From contig CAJQUW010005236.1 of assembly GCA_907163375.1 (NCBI GenBank), forward strand, positions 186,001 to 250,000: 64,000 nt of DNA, read 5' to 3'. A program made the position numbers and the translations under genes. Below, piece after piece: positions 1 to 11,084 of the stretch (positions are counted from its first letter, which is position 1; every line of letters begins with the position of its first letter). This stretch comes from Prostheceraeus crozeri (lineage: Eukaryota; Platyhelminthes; Polycladida; Euryleptidae). The notes beneath the pieces were generated by a model. It was not told the DNA's origin, made no database searches, and saw only the letters and a list, made by a program, of their open reading frames with translations.

Positions 1-2
1 GT

Positions 3-911
3 GAAAGTATAGAAGGACTCGACCGATTTCCTTGCAGTTTCTGCTCGAAAACATTCTACTATTACACCAGGAAGAAGGAGCACGAAAAGACCCATACCGG
101 AGAGAAGACATTCATCTGCTCATTCTGTCCTAAAACGTTCCGTAATTCAACACATAAGAAAGATCATGAGAGGACTCATACAGGCGAACGCCCTTTCTCA
201 TGCTCATTCTGTCCCAAGTCATTCACTCAACGGGCTCATAAAAAGGAACATGAACGCACTCATACTGGAGAACGACCTTATTCATGCTCGTTCTGCTACA
301 AAACCTTCATTCAATCTTGTCAGAAGAAAATTCATGAAAGGACGCATCTTTCAGAATTGGAATTGAGCGACCCAAGCCCTACTCTAGATGATCCTAATTT
401 CTTTCCTCCAGAGTTGTCAGCACCTCTAACTGCTTCAGTACCTCAAGAGGATGGCCATGTTTTCCAATGCGGATTCTGTCCTTTAAATTTCTCTCATCCG
501 TCAGAAAAGTCCGTTCATGAACAAGGACATGTTGATAAATTGCTGAGTGTTAAACCTACTACCAGCAATCTTAATCAATGTATCAAAAGTCCGCAGTTGC
601 CGATAATAAATTTAACTTGCCGATTCTGCTCTAAATCGCTTGAAACGGTAGAACAGAAGAAATCTCATGAATTGAGTCATACAGGGGTAAAACCGTATCA
701 GTGCCGATACTGTGGTAAGTCATTCCGCAATTCTTCACATAAGAAGGACCATGAAAGGACACACACGGGGGAGAAGCCGTATGCATGCAGCTTTTGCTCT
801 AAATCATTCACGCAGCGCGCTCATCGGAAGGAACATGAGCGCACTCACTTGAATGGTAGAAAGAACTCTCTTTTCTTAGGCTTGAACCCACATTCTGTAA
901 CACCCAGCTGA
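3..911 (+). CDS. C2H2 zinc-finger protein, 3' end (5' part outside window)
   Basis: Open reading frame running in from the left edge and ending at TGA 909-911, about 302 residues visible. It holds eight C2H2 fingers. The first four are in a row (about 33-345) and are joined by TGEK/TGER linkers. A linker rich in Ser and Pro follows, then finger 5 (CGFC..., about 468-530) and fingers 6-8 (about 620-850). Each has C-x2-C-x3-F/L-x5-K/R-x2-H-x3-H. The usual Leu before the first His is Lys in seven fingers and Arg in the eighth, which is odd. Fingers 2-3 and 7-8 are nearly the same pair (RNSTHKKD/TQRAHKKE against RNSSHKKD/TQRAHRKE), which points to an internal duplication. Known for the family: nuclear nucleic-acid binding, usually DNA. 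Target unknown. It is open at the edge, so the start and any upstream exons are not visible. It converges with hnRNP K. Confidence 0.85.
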   Translation, partial: ESIEGLDRFPCSFCSKTFYYYTRKKEHEKTHTGEKTFICSFCPKTFRNSTHKKDHERTHTGERPFSCSFCPKSFTQRAHKKEHERTHTGERPYSCSFCYKTFIQSCQKKIHERTHLSELELSDPSPTLDDPNFFPPELSAPLTASVPQEDGHVFQCGFCPLNFSHPSEKSVHEQGHVDKLLSVKPTTSNLNQCIKSPQLPIINLTCRFCSKSLETVEQKKSHELSHTGVKPYQCRYCGKSFRNSSHKKDHERTHTGEKPYACSFCSKSFTQRAHRKEHERTHLNGRKNSLFLGLNPHSVTPS

Positions 912-1549
912 AAATTGTACTGAATGTGTGTTGTTATATCCTCCAACCAATTATTGCATTTCAAATATCAACTGTATTCCAAATCATAACTGAAATTCAT
1001 GATTTATCCTGTGTTGAGAACGTCGGGTCATAAAGAAAAACAAAATTGTTCTTCTACGTGCACGTAATTGACTTTTATAGGCAAAGCAAGCCAATATTTC
1101 AAGAACATGCAGATCGCATCACTTGGCAGTCTGACTGTGTCTAAACGCTTGCGATGTCAGCCTTTTCTGACGATGGTCTGTATAATATTTGTTGCGCTGC
1201 GTGGATCACTCGAAGTTGTGTTCCAGGTTTAGCAGTCAAATTCCATTGACATCTAAATTATATGACGAAATCAACCGAAGCACTACATGTGCACCACTCG
1301 TACTATCGTTTTGGAAGCAAAAATCACAACGCTTTTTGGTATACTTGAACCCTGTCCACACTGAGATCATAGACGTGTCGAGATCCGGGAGCTGGTTATT
1401 GTAGTCTGCAAGTCTAGGTGCAATCAAAAGAGATCATAAGGACAATTTGAAAATGTCGTATGTTTTCACATTATTAAGGAAGACACTATATTGAAGGTTA
1501 ATCGTAGGGTTGATCATTATGTGATTTATAGACGCATAAACTGATTGCT
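912..1549. other. No gene seen; probably 3' flank of the zinc-finger gene
   Basis: AT-rich sequence after the zinc-finger stop codon. It probably includes that gene's 3' UTR. I saw no canonical AATAAA close to the stop and no convincing coding stretch; the short open frames here look like chance. Confidence 0.5.
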
Positions 1550-1727
1550 TAGCATCACTACTCCACCCACCGGTGGACAGTGCTGACATTGTCATGACTT
1601 TATTCGGAGCGTTGTCATCTGCTAGCCCGGATACCGACTTCCAATGACACTTTCAGGGCTCGACCTCTTGACCAAAAGATCGCTAGGCCAAGCACTTGAC
1701 CGATGTGCCAAGGAGACCACTATAATA
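1550..1727 (-). repeat. tRNA-derived SINE, copy 1
   Basis: Read on the minus strand, this begins GTGGTCTCCTTGGCACATCGG and continues through the block also seen at 18655-18850 (+) and 19027-19197 (-). The shared order is a Pol III A-box-like segment (TGGCAC..NGG), GTGCTTGGCCTAGCGAT, a B-box-like GAGGTCGA, then GTCATTGGAAGTCG, CAACGCTCC and a TAGTGA tail. Copies differ at many positions, so they are old. Family name not recognised. Confidence 0.65.
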
Positions 1728-1729
1728 AG

Positions 1730-3200
1730 ACTACAATTTAGATCACATGTAGCCTATATAAAAATCTATGTGAAAATCGAAGCGTCTCACTATAACTGAA
1801 AAATGCAAAATTTCTTTAAATGTGGCAAATTCCAGACCTTTGGAAGAAATTGTTTTTCAAGTGTCATAAATAGGAACCTCCAGTGAGTCACAGCCAAAAT
1901 TCAAATTCGAAGGGGAACCGAATCCCCGCAAATAGGGTTAAGAAGCTATGCTTAAAGACCAAACAATGCAAAAGAGCATTCCATCTGAAGTCCATAGAAG
2001 CCTATTTGATACTCACATATTTAGAAAAGATGAAAAAATGGAAAATTTATCACGCGATTAAGTTCTGGGATGAAGTCAATCAATGCGCTAATTTCTCCAC
2101 CTGCCAAACGTACTTCAAAGCAAATTTGCTCACTAGTTGTGTGCTTATCAAATATTTGCCGCAATCTGGTGTCAATGGATTCAATTGCTAAATTCATGCT
2201 GATTCATTTAAACTGATCTGTTGTTACTGAAAGATCGAATCATTATTGATAAGTTGGATATTTTCGTGTGTGCTAAAGATGAAATTTTATATGCCCTATT
2301 TTAGGTCATTCTCAACATAGACATGAATTTTAGTTTTCCCTCCTTTTGTTTTTATCGAATTCTCTTTTTATACGACACATAATTGAAATACTCGTAGAGA
2401 AAACATGACGTATTATTTTTGACTTATTATAGTGTGACTGCAGATATATCAAAATGTTCTCTGATTATCTTTGCCATGTGATTTGGATGAAATTGTAGAA
2501 ATATCATTTACTCAATATGTGCTTGATTGTGATACCTGTGATGGCTGGCATTAGTAGCTCAGTAATTCGGAGAGCATTTAATGTTATACGCTCGTACAGT
2601 GCACATGTATTCGTTTCTACGATTATCTTTCACATCACCATCTTTTGCTAATTTAAGTAAAATTGTTAAGTGATCATAGTACAGTATTTGATTTGCACGT
2701 CTCTGTTGTGACTTTCTTCATTTCGAAATATAACTTTTACATAAAGACATGAATATCGACTTTAATTGGATTGCATTGATCGTAGACCCTTTCGTTGACC
2801 TTTTAAGTCGGTTGGTTCCAAAATCCTCAGTTATTAATCAGCCTATAGGGCTACCTGGGTGTGCTCTTTACAGAAAATGAAATTTTGCTACAAAATAGAC
2901 TCAATACTGAATCGTGCGACATCTGTGGAGGCGATTTACAATTCAAATTTAAAGAAACTTCACGAATGAAATCTGTCAGAAATTAAAATAACTTAGTAAA
3001 AACTAATGTAGGTTAGATCTGAATGTACGGAATTCTACAAAGATGCATGAATTTGACCAGTTCATAAGAAAATCTAAACGTTCTAGTGCATGTGTGTATA
3101 TTTATGAGAAAAGTAGGATATTGGTCACAAAGTAGGACAGGTCAAGACCGACTATCTTAGATAATTCGAATGTAGGTTTGGCCTATTTATACATTTCTTT
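1730..3200. other. No gene seen
   Basis: AT-rich, about 1.5 kb. The longest open stretch (around 1883-2191, 102 codons) has no recognisable domain and no upstream context; I take it as chance. Confidence 0.5.
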
Positions 3201-3445
3201 TTTTAGAAGAAAACGTCGCGAAAAGATGAAATAATCATTTAGTCTCTACCGCTTTCAATTGGCAACAAGATGATAGAGATTGACCAATCTTCATCAGGAG
3301 AAATATAAAAGAGGACTTTTTTATATACCCTCTTTTCATATTTCTCCTGATGAAGATTGGTCAATCTCTGTCATCTTGTTGCCAATTGAAACCGGTAGAG
3401 ACTTAATAATTTTTTGATTCATACGACGTTTTCATCTTCTAAAAA
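3201..3445. repeat. Hairpin (fold-back) element
   Basis: The left arm (from TTTTAGAAGAAAACGTCG at 3201) is the reverse complement of the right arm, which ends CGACGTTTTCATCTTCTAAAA near 3445. Arms are about 105-115 bp, with a short T-rich centre near 3318-3328. They include CTCTACCG(C/G)TTTCAATTGGCAA and CTTCATCAGGAGAAATA on both sides. It looks like a MITE or fold-back element. The arms differ at a few positions and I could not fix a target duplication. Confidence 0.7.
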
Positions 3446-4139
3446 TTTGATAACGCATCGTTCATCCGATCCGTCGCCTCTGGAGTCGTTTGTGAGAAAA
3501 TAATTTTCTCATTTCACTAAACTATTTGTACATTTCGCCATCAAGACTGCATGGTTTCATCTAATGGGATATTTCGAAGGGGTATATAACAAATCATGCT
3601 AGAATTACACATTTTTCAAGCTTTTTTTATACATTTGACGACTTGAAACTCTGCGGAAAGGTATATTTATTGAGACACGTACAGAAATATTTGGTGATGC
3701 GTCCTCAGGCCCATAGGCCGATCGTGTTGAATGCATCGAGTACGTCGTTATCCAAATTGTACACAAAAGCGCAGGTCGCGATTTTATTTCAGCTATATGC
3801 AAGTGCGACTTAATGTCAATAATGGCTTTCAATCCGATTTGTTGGCAATACCGAAATAGTGAAATGTGTTCAAACGATGATAGCGTACATATATAGGCCT
3901 AGTGCCCTGCACAATATCAATTATCCTTCGCTTTCCACTTGAGAATGAGAGCAGTTGTCTCGAAACATCGAATATTTGCTGGTGCATGTTTACAATTAGA
4001 GAGTGGCTTTTTCAAATTCCGGTTTGCATTCAAAAAAGCGATTTTGTTAAAAGTATCAAAATGCCCACTTAGTCCCACCACGGGGTAATAATGAGCATGA
4101 CTTGGTACTATATGGGTTTGCATATTTTGACCTATTGAG
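3446..4139. other. No gene seen
   Basis: AT-rich spacer between the hairpin and piggyBac-1. Short open frames on the minus strand (3605-3832, 3917-4150) show no domain. Confidence 0.5.
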
Positions 4140-4158
4140 TTGACACTCATAGCATTTT

Positions 4159-4343
4159 GGGGTCCATGTGGACCCCAAGCTATTTCGATAATTTTTTTTG
4201 GATATTCTATAGTCCCTAAGAGCCTAAGTTTCTATGAGAACTATTATTTTTTAATAAATTTTGATCACATATGGCATCGCTAAGTCATGGCCGTGAAATC
4301 ATAAGTTTGTCATTTTTGTATTTCTGGGGTCCATATAGACCCC
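4159..4343. repeat. Palindromic subterminal repeats of piggyBac-1 (left)
   Basis: A perfect 18-bp palindrome GGGGTCCATGTGGACCCC at 4159-4176 and a diverged one, GGGGTCCATATAGACCCC, at 4326-4343, 167 bp apart. A matching copy lies near the other tip. They could be transposase binding sites; that is inference. Confidence 0.8.
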
Positions 4344-4643
4344 ACCTGATTTGTAAGTAAAATCATTATAAATAAGATCTGCATTCAATTTTTTTTAATT
4401 ATGAGCTTGATCTTCATTTATTCCAATGTGAGATAATTGCCTCATATGATGCTACTAACCGGAGTAGTACAAATAACCTTCTGAATTCAATATCGTCACA
4501 CGTCTTGCGACGTCTTAATTATATGTTCTATATGTGTATCTTTAACGTGCGTTCAGCGCGCACGCATATTGATTTCAATTACCACATTATTCATCAGTTT
4601 GTTCGTATTAGTCTTCAGTATTCTTCGTCTGCACACACGTCAA

Positions 4644-6341
4644 AATGACAACTTCTCGTGCTGCAAAATCTGTTGCAATTGCCGAACTGTTTCAGCGAAA
4701 TTCCAACCTTGTTGATGATATTGAAACGGATAGTGAAAATGGCATTGGCATATCTAATTCGTCGGACTCAAGCGACGATTAAGACGACGACATTTTACAT
4801 GACAATCTTGCTTCTGTTGACGACGAATCGACCGATTTTAGTGATGATGATGAACCACCTCCGCTGCGACGACGAATTGCTGTAGACGTAAATACTAGTG
4901 AAAATCTAACATCACCTAATGGTCAACAATGGAGTACAATTCCTCCTCGTTCTAGTGGACAACGATCTTCAAAAAATATACTGCGTACTGCGTTTATGAC
5001 CAGGAGTAACAGCTACGCTACTACAAGGCTATCTGATGAAATGCCTGCGTTTGAATTGATGTTTGATAGTGAAATGACAGAGACTGTGATATGAAACCAA
5101 CAGATACGGCAGAAAGAAATTGATTTCCTGGAAAGAACTAAATAAAGAGGAATTATATTCGTTTTATGGATTATGCATCTTACGTGGACTTTATCGGGCG
5201 AAAGGTGAATCATTGAATGAACTATGGAGTGTTGTCCATGGAAGACAAATATTCCGTAGCACTATGTCACTCAGCAGATTTAAAGAAATTCAGCGTTGCT
5301 TGAGATTTGACAATCCAGAGACTCGCGCAGCACGATTACGAACAGATAAGCTGGCTGCTGTAAGATTGATTCTGTATGGCTTCACTGAAAACAGTAAACG
5401 CTGTTTTGTTCCAGGTGAATATGGTGTCACCGTAGACGAACAGTTGTATCCATACCGTGGGAGATGCCGGTTCATTCAACATATTCCGACAAAGCCTTCA
5501 AAATACGGATTGAAATTTTGGGCATTGAATGATTCTCAAACTGAGTACTGCTGGAACCTATCTATCTATACCGGAAAAGATGAGCTTCGGAATGCAGCTA
5601 CTCAGTTGGGTGAGCATGTTGTCCTTGATTTATCTAAAGACCTCGATGGATCCGGGATTGGAATAACTGTTGACAATTATTTTTGCTCGTTGAGTCTTGC
5701 ACGATCTTTATTATCTCGAAATATTACTCTTCTAGGAAGTATGCGTCATCATCGTCGGGAAATTCCCAAGGAATTACGGGAACATCGTGGCCGAGAACTT
5801 CACTCAAGCAAATTTGCCTACGCAGTAGAAGATGATGTGCAGCTCGTTTTGTATAAAGCTAAACGGAACAATGGTGCTCGTTCTATCGAGTCAACATGAT
5901 TTTCCATCGATTTCTGATACCGCCAACAAGAAGCCAAATGTTATCGACGATTATAACAAAACCAAATGTGGAACCGATGAAATGGATCAATTGGTTTCCT
6001 CTTATTCAGTCAAGTTCAAAACAAGAAGATGTCCCGTTGTCGTCTTTTGCAATTTGTTAGACATCAACGCCTATATTTTATATTCGTTGACTTTTCCAGA
6101 CCAGGATCGTGGCCGGCTTGACAGGCGACGACGGTTTCTCACGGCTCTCGGAATGAAACTTACGAAAAAAACTCAAGTGTCAAACGTGTCGGCCTTTCCT
6201 CGAAGGCCTATAACATCCCAAGCACCAATCCGAGGGCGCTGTCATTTGTGCGAACGCAAGAAGGACCAAAAACAAAGAACAAAATGCTCTTCCTGCAGTC
6301 AATATATCTGCAAAGAACACTCGAGTTCTTTAATTGTTTGA
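4644..6341 (+). pseudogene. piggyBac-1 transposase, broken
   Basis: Begins MTTSRAAKSVAIAELFQ at 4644 with an acidic N-terminus. It is interrupted by a TAA near 4780 and a TGA near 5091, shifts frame near 5110, then runs 5120-5899 and shifts again into a frame ending at 6341. The DDE_Tnp_1_7 catalytic core is visible: VTVDEQLYPYRGR (first Asp, about 5430), ITVDNYFCS (second, about 5664) and GTDEMDQLVSSY (third, about 5973). The C-terminus is a Cys/His-rich domain (CHLCERKK..CSSCSQYICKEH, about 6240-6320) as in active piggyBacs. Known role: cut-and-paste transposition at TTAA. At least four breaks, so not active as it stands. Confidence 0.88.
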
Positions 6342-6637
6342 ATTGCCATTAATTACTTGACTACTGCTAAATTAATTAATGGTTACAATGTGAATTACTT
6401 TTTATCTATGATATAGTTGTTATCTGGAATTGTGTTAGATCATCAATATGTATGATCTTGAATAAATCATAATATGGTGTCATGTTTTTGGTTAACTGAT
6501 TGAAACTTTAGATTATCAATGGAACATAAATAATAATATTGAATTGTCGAGTATTTCCAATTATAGAATAGTCAAAAAATGATTGACAATTAGTTGTTCA
6601 TAAAAAATAAATCACTCAAATGATATTTAGTAAATGT

Positions 6638-6653
6638 GGTCCATGTGGACCCC
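6638..6653. repeat. Palindromic subterminal repeat of piggyBac-1 (right)
   Basis: GGTCCATGTGGACCCC, the right-end partner of the left palindromes, about 28 bp inside the right tip. One outer G has changed to T. Confidence 0.8.
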
Positions 6654-6685
6654 AAGGGGTAAAAAATCAGGCACATGAGTGTTAA

Positions 6686-7143
6686 ATTATGCTTACCACC
6701 AATTTCATCATTTCCTAAGGTTCAATAAAGACAAGAAATTGAAATGGATCATGACCGTATCGACTGCTTTGATTGTATAGTAAATAAAATTTCATTTACA
6801 AAACCTGAAAGTCATGGGTCATCATTCGATTTTGCACCTTATTTACTAACAGACAAACGTTGCATTGAAGCGCCATTTCATTCGTGCCACATGACTCATC
6901 GGTCCCACTTGGTGCAAAAGTCAGCTATCATGCAGTGATTCATTGTCAATCGTCACCGATACATTAGCTTACTAACATAACACATGTTAGACTTATTATT
7001 GAAGCTGATAATCAATTTTTATCAGCATCAACGAACACGATCAGGGGCCGTATGGGCGAATCTAAAAAACTGATGCCATCTCAGAAGCAAGTTCAGTATT
7101 CGTAGTGAGAACTTAAGAAAAAGAATCTAAACAATCATTTAGT
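6686..7143. other. Spacer between the two piggyBac elements; no gene seen
   Basis: About 460 bp of AT-rich sequence between two TTAA sites. One 64-codon open frame (6744-6938) has no recognised domain. Confidence 0.5.
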
Positions 7144-7161
7144 TTAATGATAAATTGACCA

Positions 7162-8106
7162 AGTGCTTAATTTTAAGCATTGCTTAATTTTAAGAATTGC
7201 TTAATTTTAAGCACTTTTCACACTTTTAGAAAATGGATATTATTTAGTATTCATCACACAGAAAACCAGCCGACAACTCCACAACTGTAATCATTACGTT
7301 CGAGTATAATACGTCCTAATTTGGAATCCTCTTATCGGTCTTGCTTTTTGTTTGACATCACTTTGAACAAAAATGTATTTTTGAAAATATCAGAAAATTG
7401 TCATTTTTTAAAAGCTATACGGTGTTTTTTATTTGACAGTCTATGAATATTGAATAGCACTGTAATACGTGAAATGCGATGAAAAATCAGAAGAAAGAGG
7501 TTATAGAAGCTTGGGGACTTCAAAATATGAAAATTTTCCATTTTTATGCTAATTTTTAACATATTTTGTTCAATGAAAAAATGTTTTTATCAACATTATT
7601 GTGTTTTAAAGACGCCAAGCCGTTGAGATTAGTACAGATTGATGGAATGTGTGTTCATAAAACATGTGCAAGCGCAATTAAAATTGAATACATTTCGTAG
7701 CCGCTGTCGCTTGTTGAATATGAGAAGTAAAAGTGCTTAATTTTAAGCACTTTTCTCTTTTTAGATAATATGTACCAAAGTGTAGGCACGACACCAAAGT
7801 GATAGCTGAACTTGCTATTTTTAATGTGTATGATATGCTTTCACTATTGTTGATATCGGTTATACCTGGTGGCCATAAACCTATAATTTTCTATAAACTT
7901 TCTATAGCGTAGTACCCGGCCTAGTTACCACAAGGGCTTTTATAACATATTTACCTAAAGATACCGCATGTTAGGCTAGTTGTGCTACACAACTTGAATA
8001 AATCCTCAGTGATTAGGAAAAGTTGTGATTGATAACTCACATCATAAATGTTATTCTAGTTCTCATAGTAATCAGATGGTAAAAGTTCTTAATTTAAAGC
8101 ATTTTT
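7162..8106. repeat. Palindromic repeats, left arm of piggyBac-2
   Basis: Three units sit back to back at 7162-7179, 7181-7195 and 7198-7218, each TGCTTAATTTTAAGCA or close. A nearly perfect 26-bp unit lies at 7729-7754 (arms AAAAGTGCTTAA and TTAAGCACTTTT around TT). A decayed unit lies at 8081-8106. The first touches the terminal inverted repeat. Confidence 0.85.
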
Positions 8107-8116
8107 GACAAATGTA

Positions 8117-8568
8117 CCCACTACAAAAAGATTCGTCGGAGAGACGTCGGAACGAGGTATGGTAGTCGGAAAAAGGTCGGGAAATTTTTTTGACCCTTAA
8201 CATGTTAATTCTGACCTCATTTCTTTGAATTTAAGCAGAAATTATGATAAAACTGGTTTTTTGATTCAGTTAATTGAAGACATTGAAGACATGAAGACGT
8301 GCGGATATGATTGTGATGATATTGATTACTCAAACAAGCTTCAGAAAGGAAAAGGAAAATATATAACACTTAATTCCTGATCAATTGACGTTTTCATGTA
8401 ATTCCATAGACATCCTACTTGTGAAATAGCAGATAGGAGGCCTAGGGTGTCTTTTTTATAATGAGGCTTCGGTTTCCGACGTCGTACCGACCATCGGCCA
8501 TGCGGACATTCTGTTCCTCGGAACGAGTTCGTTTTTGACGTCGGACCGACGTATATTTTTGTAGTGGG
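8117..8568. mobile_element. MITE, copy 1 (452 bp)
   Basis: Ends CCCACTACAAAAAGATTCGT and ACGTATATTTTTGTAGTGGG are imperfect inverted repeats. TA flanks both sides (8115-8116, 8569-8570), as in Tc1/mariner-related MITEs. An inverted copy lies at 11085-11541 and a fragment at 10845-10919. It does not code. Confidence 0.88.
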
Positions 8569-8770
8569 TACTTACTTCGTTTTTGGTAGCCTACGTAAAA
8601 TGGCTAAGTTACCAGTTTCAGTTAATCAATTTACACCCCAATGTATCAGAAAAGAAAAACACCGTTTCTTCTAAATATGTCTCTGTTTACATATCTGTGA
8701 AATCTCAATCAATGTACCGACAGGTTTACGAGCATGCTTATTATCAGCCAAATAAATCACGTAATTTGTA

Positions 8771-9538
8771 TTATAGAAGAGTCAGGGAAAGTCTATTTAA
8801 ACTCGTTTTTGACGTCGTTTTGGGGAAGTCCTTCTTGAATGTGCTTCGACCAACAGGGGCGAGTTGAGTTTTGTTTGCAGATAGGTTTTTCGCAGAAGAC
8901 ACATTGAAATGATGTTGTGTTTCGCTCACTTTCAGCATATCCATGTCGGCAAATGTAGCATGGCTTTGGATGAGCAAATGAGCTGGCCTATGAGAGCTGT
9001 GCATCAGATCTTGAGGAACGTTCAGAGAATCTCTTCTTGTCTCATTTCCAACTTTGATCATAGTGAAATGGAGAAGACTGTTTGCTAAATTCATTTTGAA
9101 GTCGGCATGAGTCAATTCAGATTGTCCAGGCTTAAAATATCTATACGCCAAGAAAGAATTAGTAAAAATGAATCCCAGAACACCACATGCCTTGCGTATA
9201 TACGGTGAGTGTGTTTTGACAACATCTTCGAATCCTAAAGCACCGGATCTGATGTGATTGAATACATCGATCGAAGAACAATACTTCAAATATTCCTCGG
9301 CTAACTGCGGTCTGGGTATCTCACCGTGATGCTTTGTTTTCTTGGGATTTCCAGCGATCGCAGTAGAGCACGTTGAACTGAGCTGCTTCTACTTTAAATC
9401 CATGAAGCTAACAGCCTGGAGGTCTGTGTCATCAAGTTTCGCGGCATAAGCTATCCATTCCCCTCGCTCGAGTTCTCTCTCATTCAGTAGCTCTTTCGGA
9501 TAGTTCTTGTGTGCTGTTTTTACTAGTATGATTGAATA
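8771..9538 (-). pseudogene. piggyBac-2 transposase, C-terminal part
   Basis: On the minus strand the text resumes right after the mariner insertion: SIILVKTAHKNYPKELL, then LERGEWIAYAAKL, a TAG after VSFMDLK, and a frame change. It then runs on from EEYLKYCSSIDVFNHIRSG (the Asp of IDVFNHIR matches the family's third catalytic Asp) through ACGVLGFIFTNSFLAYRYF to TAA at 8771-8773. There is no Cys-rich C-terminal domain, unlike piggyBac-1. This fits the PGBD branch with VDVHNHYR-type motifs. Apart from the mariner insertion there are at least two further breaks. Confidence 0.85.
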
Positions 9539-9918
9539 TACAGGGTGGCGCACGTAAACCGCCGGATTTTAAACTTTTATTACTCCTCAAATATTCATCC
9601 GATTGTCATGAAATTTCGACTCATACTAGTTTGGAGTATAGGATTTATGATGATTATACCTGTTGTACTGAGAATTGTCAGAAAATTCTGATTCTATTGA
9701 CCGAATGACATGTACTAATTTTGTTGACATCGAAAATCTAGATCAAGTTAATTAACTTAATATGAATCGTATTCTGCACAGTCTTGAAGTGAATATTGTT
9801 CAGTTACTTCCTTGTCATATAAAATACCATTCGACGATTAAATCACTATCTGAAAAGAATCGAACATAGAAGAATGGACTATTAATGCGCGGCTTGGTAC
9901 GAATGGCTCAAGAGTCCA

Positions 9919-10978
9919 ATGGAAGTACAAAGGCTTTATCACTCAGAGTATGGCAAGAACGCGAGAGCACCGGATGCCCGCACCATAAAGCGGTGGCACA
10001 CAAACCTGTTGACCAGTGGTAGTGTGGTGACTGTCAAGCGGGACCGGTCGACACTTCTGAACGAACGGAGCAGAATGTGGAACGAGTTGTGCAGCACTTC
10101 GAGGAGGACCCAAACACATCTACCCGTCGTGCATCTAATGCACTTCAAGTGAGTCGCCGCACTAACCAGCGCATCCTCCATGACTATGGATGGCATCCGT
10201 ACAAGGTCCAGGTGGTGCAGCGATTAGGCTACACGAAGAAGATCTGGAGAACCGAATGGAGTTCGCAGAACAGGAGCTACAGCGCATCCAAGCCAACCCT
10301 ATAGCCATTTAGTGAAACTAACCTGGTCCGATGACTTCCATCTGGATGGTGGTGTGAATCGCCACCATTGTCGTTATTGGGCCAACCAGAACCCTCACTG
10401 GATCAAGCAAGAGTCTATGCACTCGCCACGCACCACCGTCTGGGCGGCAATCAGCCAATCAGGTATATACGGACCGTTCTTCTTCGACACCTCCGTCGAC
10501 AAGGATCGGTATCTTAAGATGCTACAGGAGGAATTTTGGCCAGCGGTACAGTCGGACAGAAGAGGTAGAAGCATCATATTCATGCAGGATGGTGCACCTC
10601 CACACTGGGGACTTCCTGTGCGTGAGTGGTTGAACAAGAAGATGCCTAACAGATGGATGGGACGTGGATCTCCCAACATGCCCTGGCCATCGCGTTCACC
10701 TGACCTGACGAATTGCGATTTCTTCTTGTGGGGTTTTGTCAAGTCCAAGGTTTACCATACACGGCCAACATCCATGCAAGACCTGAAGGACCGCATCATA
10801 CAAGCATTTCAAGAAGTGACAACTGAGATGTGTCGAGAAACTGCAAAAAAATTTCCCGACCTTTTTCCGACTACCATACCTCGTTCCGACGTCTTTCCGA
10901 CGAATCTTTTTGTAGTGGGTCTGGCCTAAGCGACTCGAATCCGTCCTCGAGAATGGAGGAGGACAAGTTGAAGTTCGA
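9919..10978 (+). pseudogene. Mariner A transposase, broken
   Basis: The N-terminal helix-turn-helix text starts MEVQRLYHSEYGKNARAPDA at 9919 and shifts frame near 10060. It continues with VERVVQHFEEDPNTSTRRAS and LHDYGWHPYKVQVVQ, shifts again before 10310, then gives the catalytic part: WSDDFHLDGGVNRHHCRYW, FMQDGAPPHWGLPVREWL and WPSRSPDLTNCDFFLWGFVK. About 42 residues separate the second and third Asp. From about 10845 to 10919 the text is MITE sequence. The original end (RLESVLENGGGQVEVR) can be read after it, to about 10978. At least two frameshifts plus the insertion. Confidence 0.88.
10845..10919. mobile_element. MITE end fragment within the mariner A transposase gene
   Basis: These 75 bp match the right-hand end of MITE copy 2 (11467-11541) almost base for base, ending in TTTTTGTAGTGGG. 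The rest of the MITE is absent here. The fragment supplies residues such as KFPDLFPTTIPRSDVF to the open frame. Confidence 0.85.
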
Positions 10979-11084
10979 TAACTACTAACACTTTTTTCTT
11001 ATGTTTTTCATTTAATAAATGTTTTTTATGACATTTACCTTAATTCGTTTTGTTCATTATTGATAAAGACGTAGGGGAAATAAA

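Larger units (their letters stand above)
4144..6681 (+). mobile_element. piggyBac-1 transposon
   Basis: A 2538-bp element. The left end starts CACTCATAG after TTGA (4140-4143, a mutated TTAA). The right end on the minus strand starts CACTCATGTG and is followed by TTAA (6682-6685). An 18-bp palindrome, GGGGTCCATGTGGACCCC, lies 15 bp from the left tip, recurs in a variant at 4326-4343, and recurs near the right tip (6638-6653). The middle encodes a piggyBac-type transposase with several breaks. TTAA duplication and short terminal repeats are family hallmarks. Confidence 0.85.

Noticed and set aside
7162-7218. CRISPR-like array of repeated units
   Set aside because: Units are palindromes without spacers, in an animal transposon end; not CRISPR.
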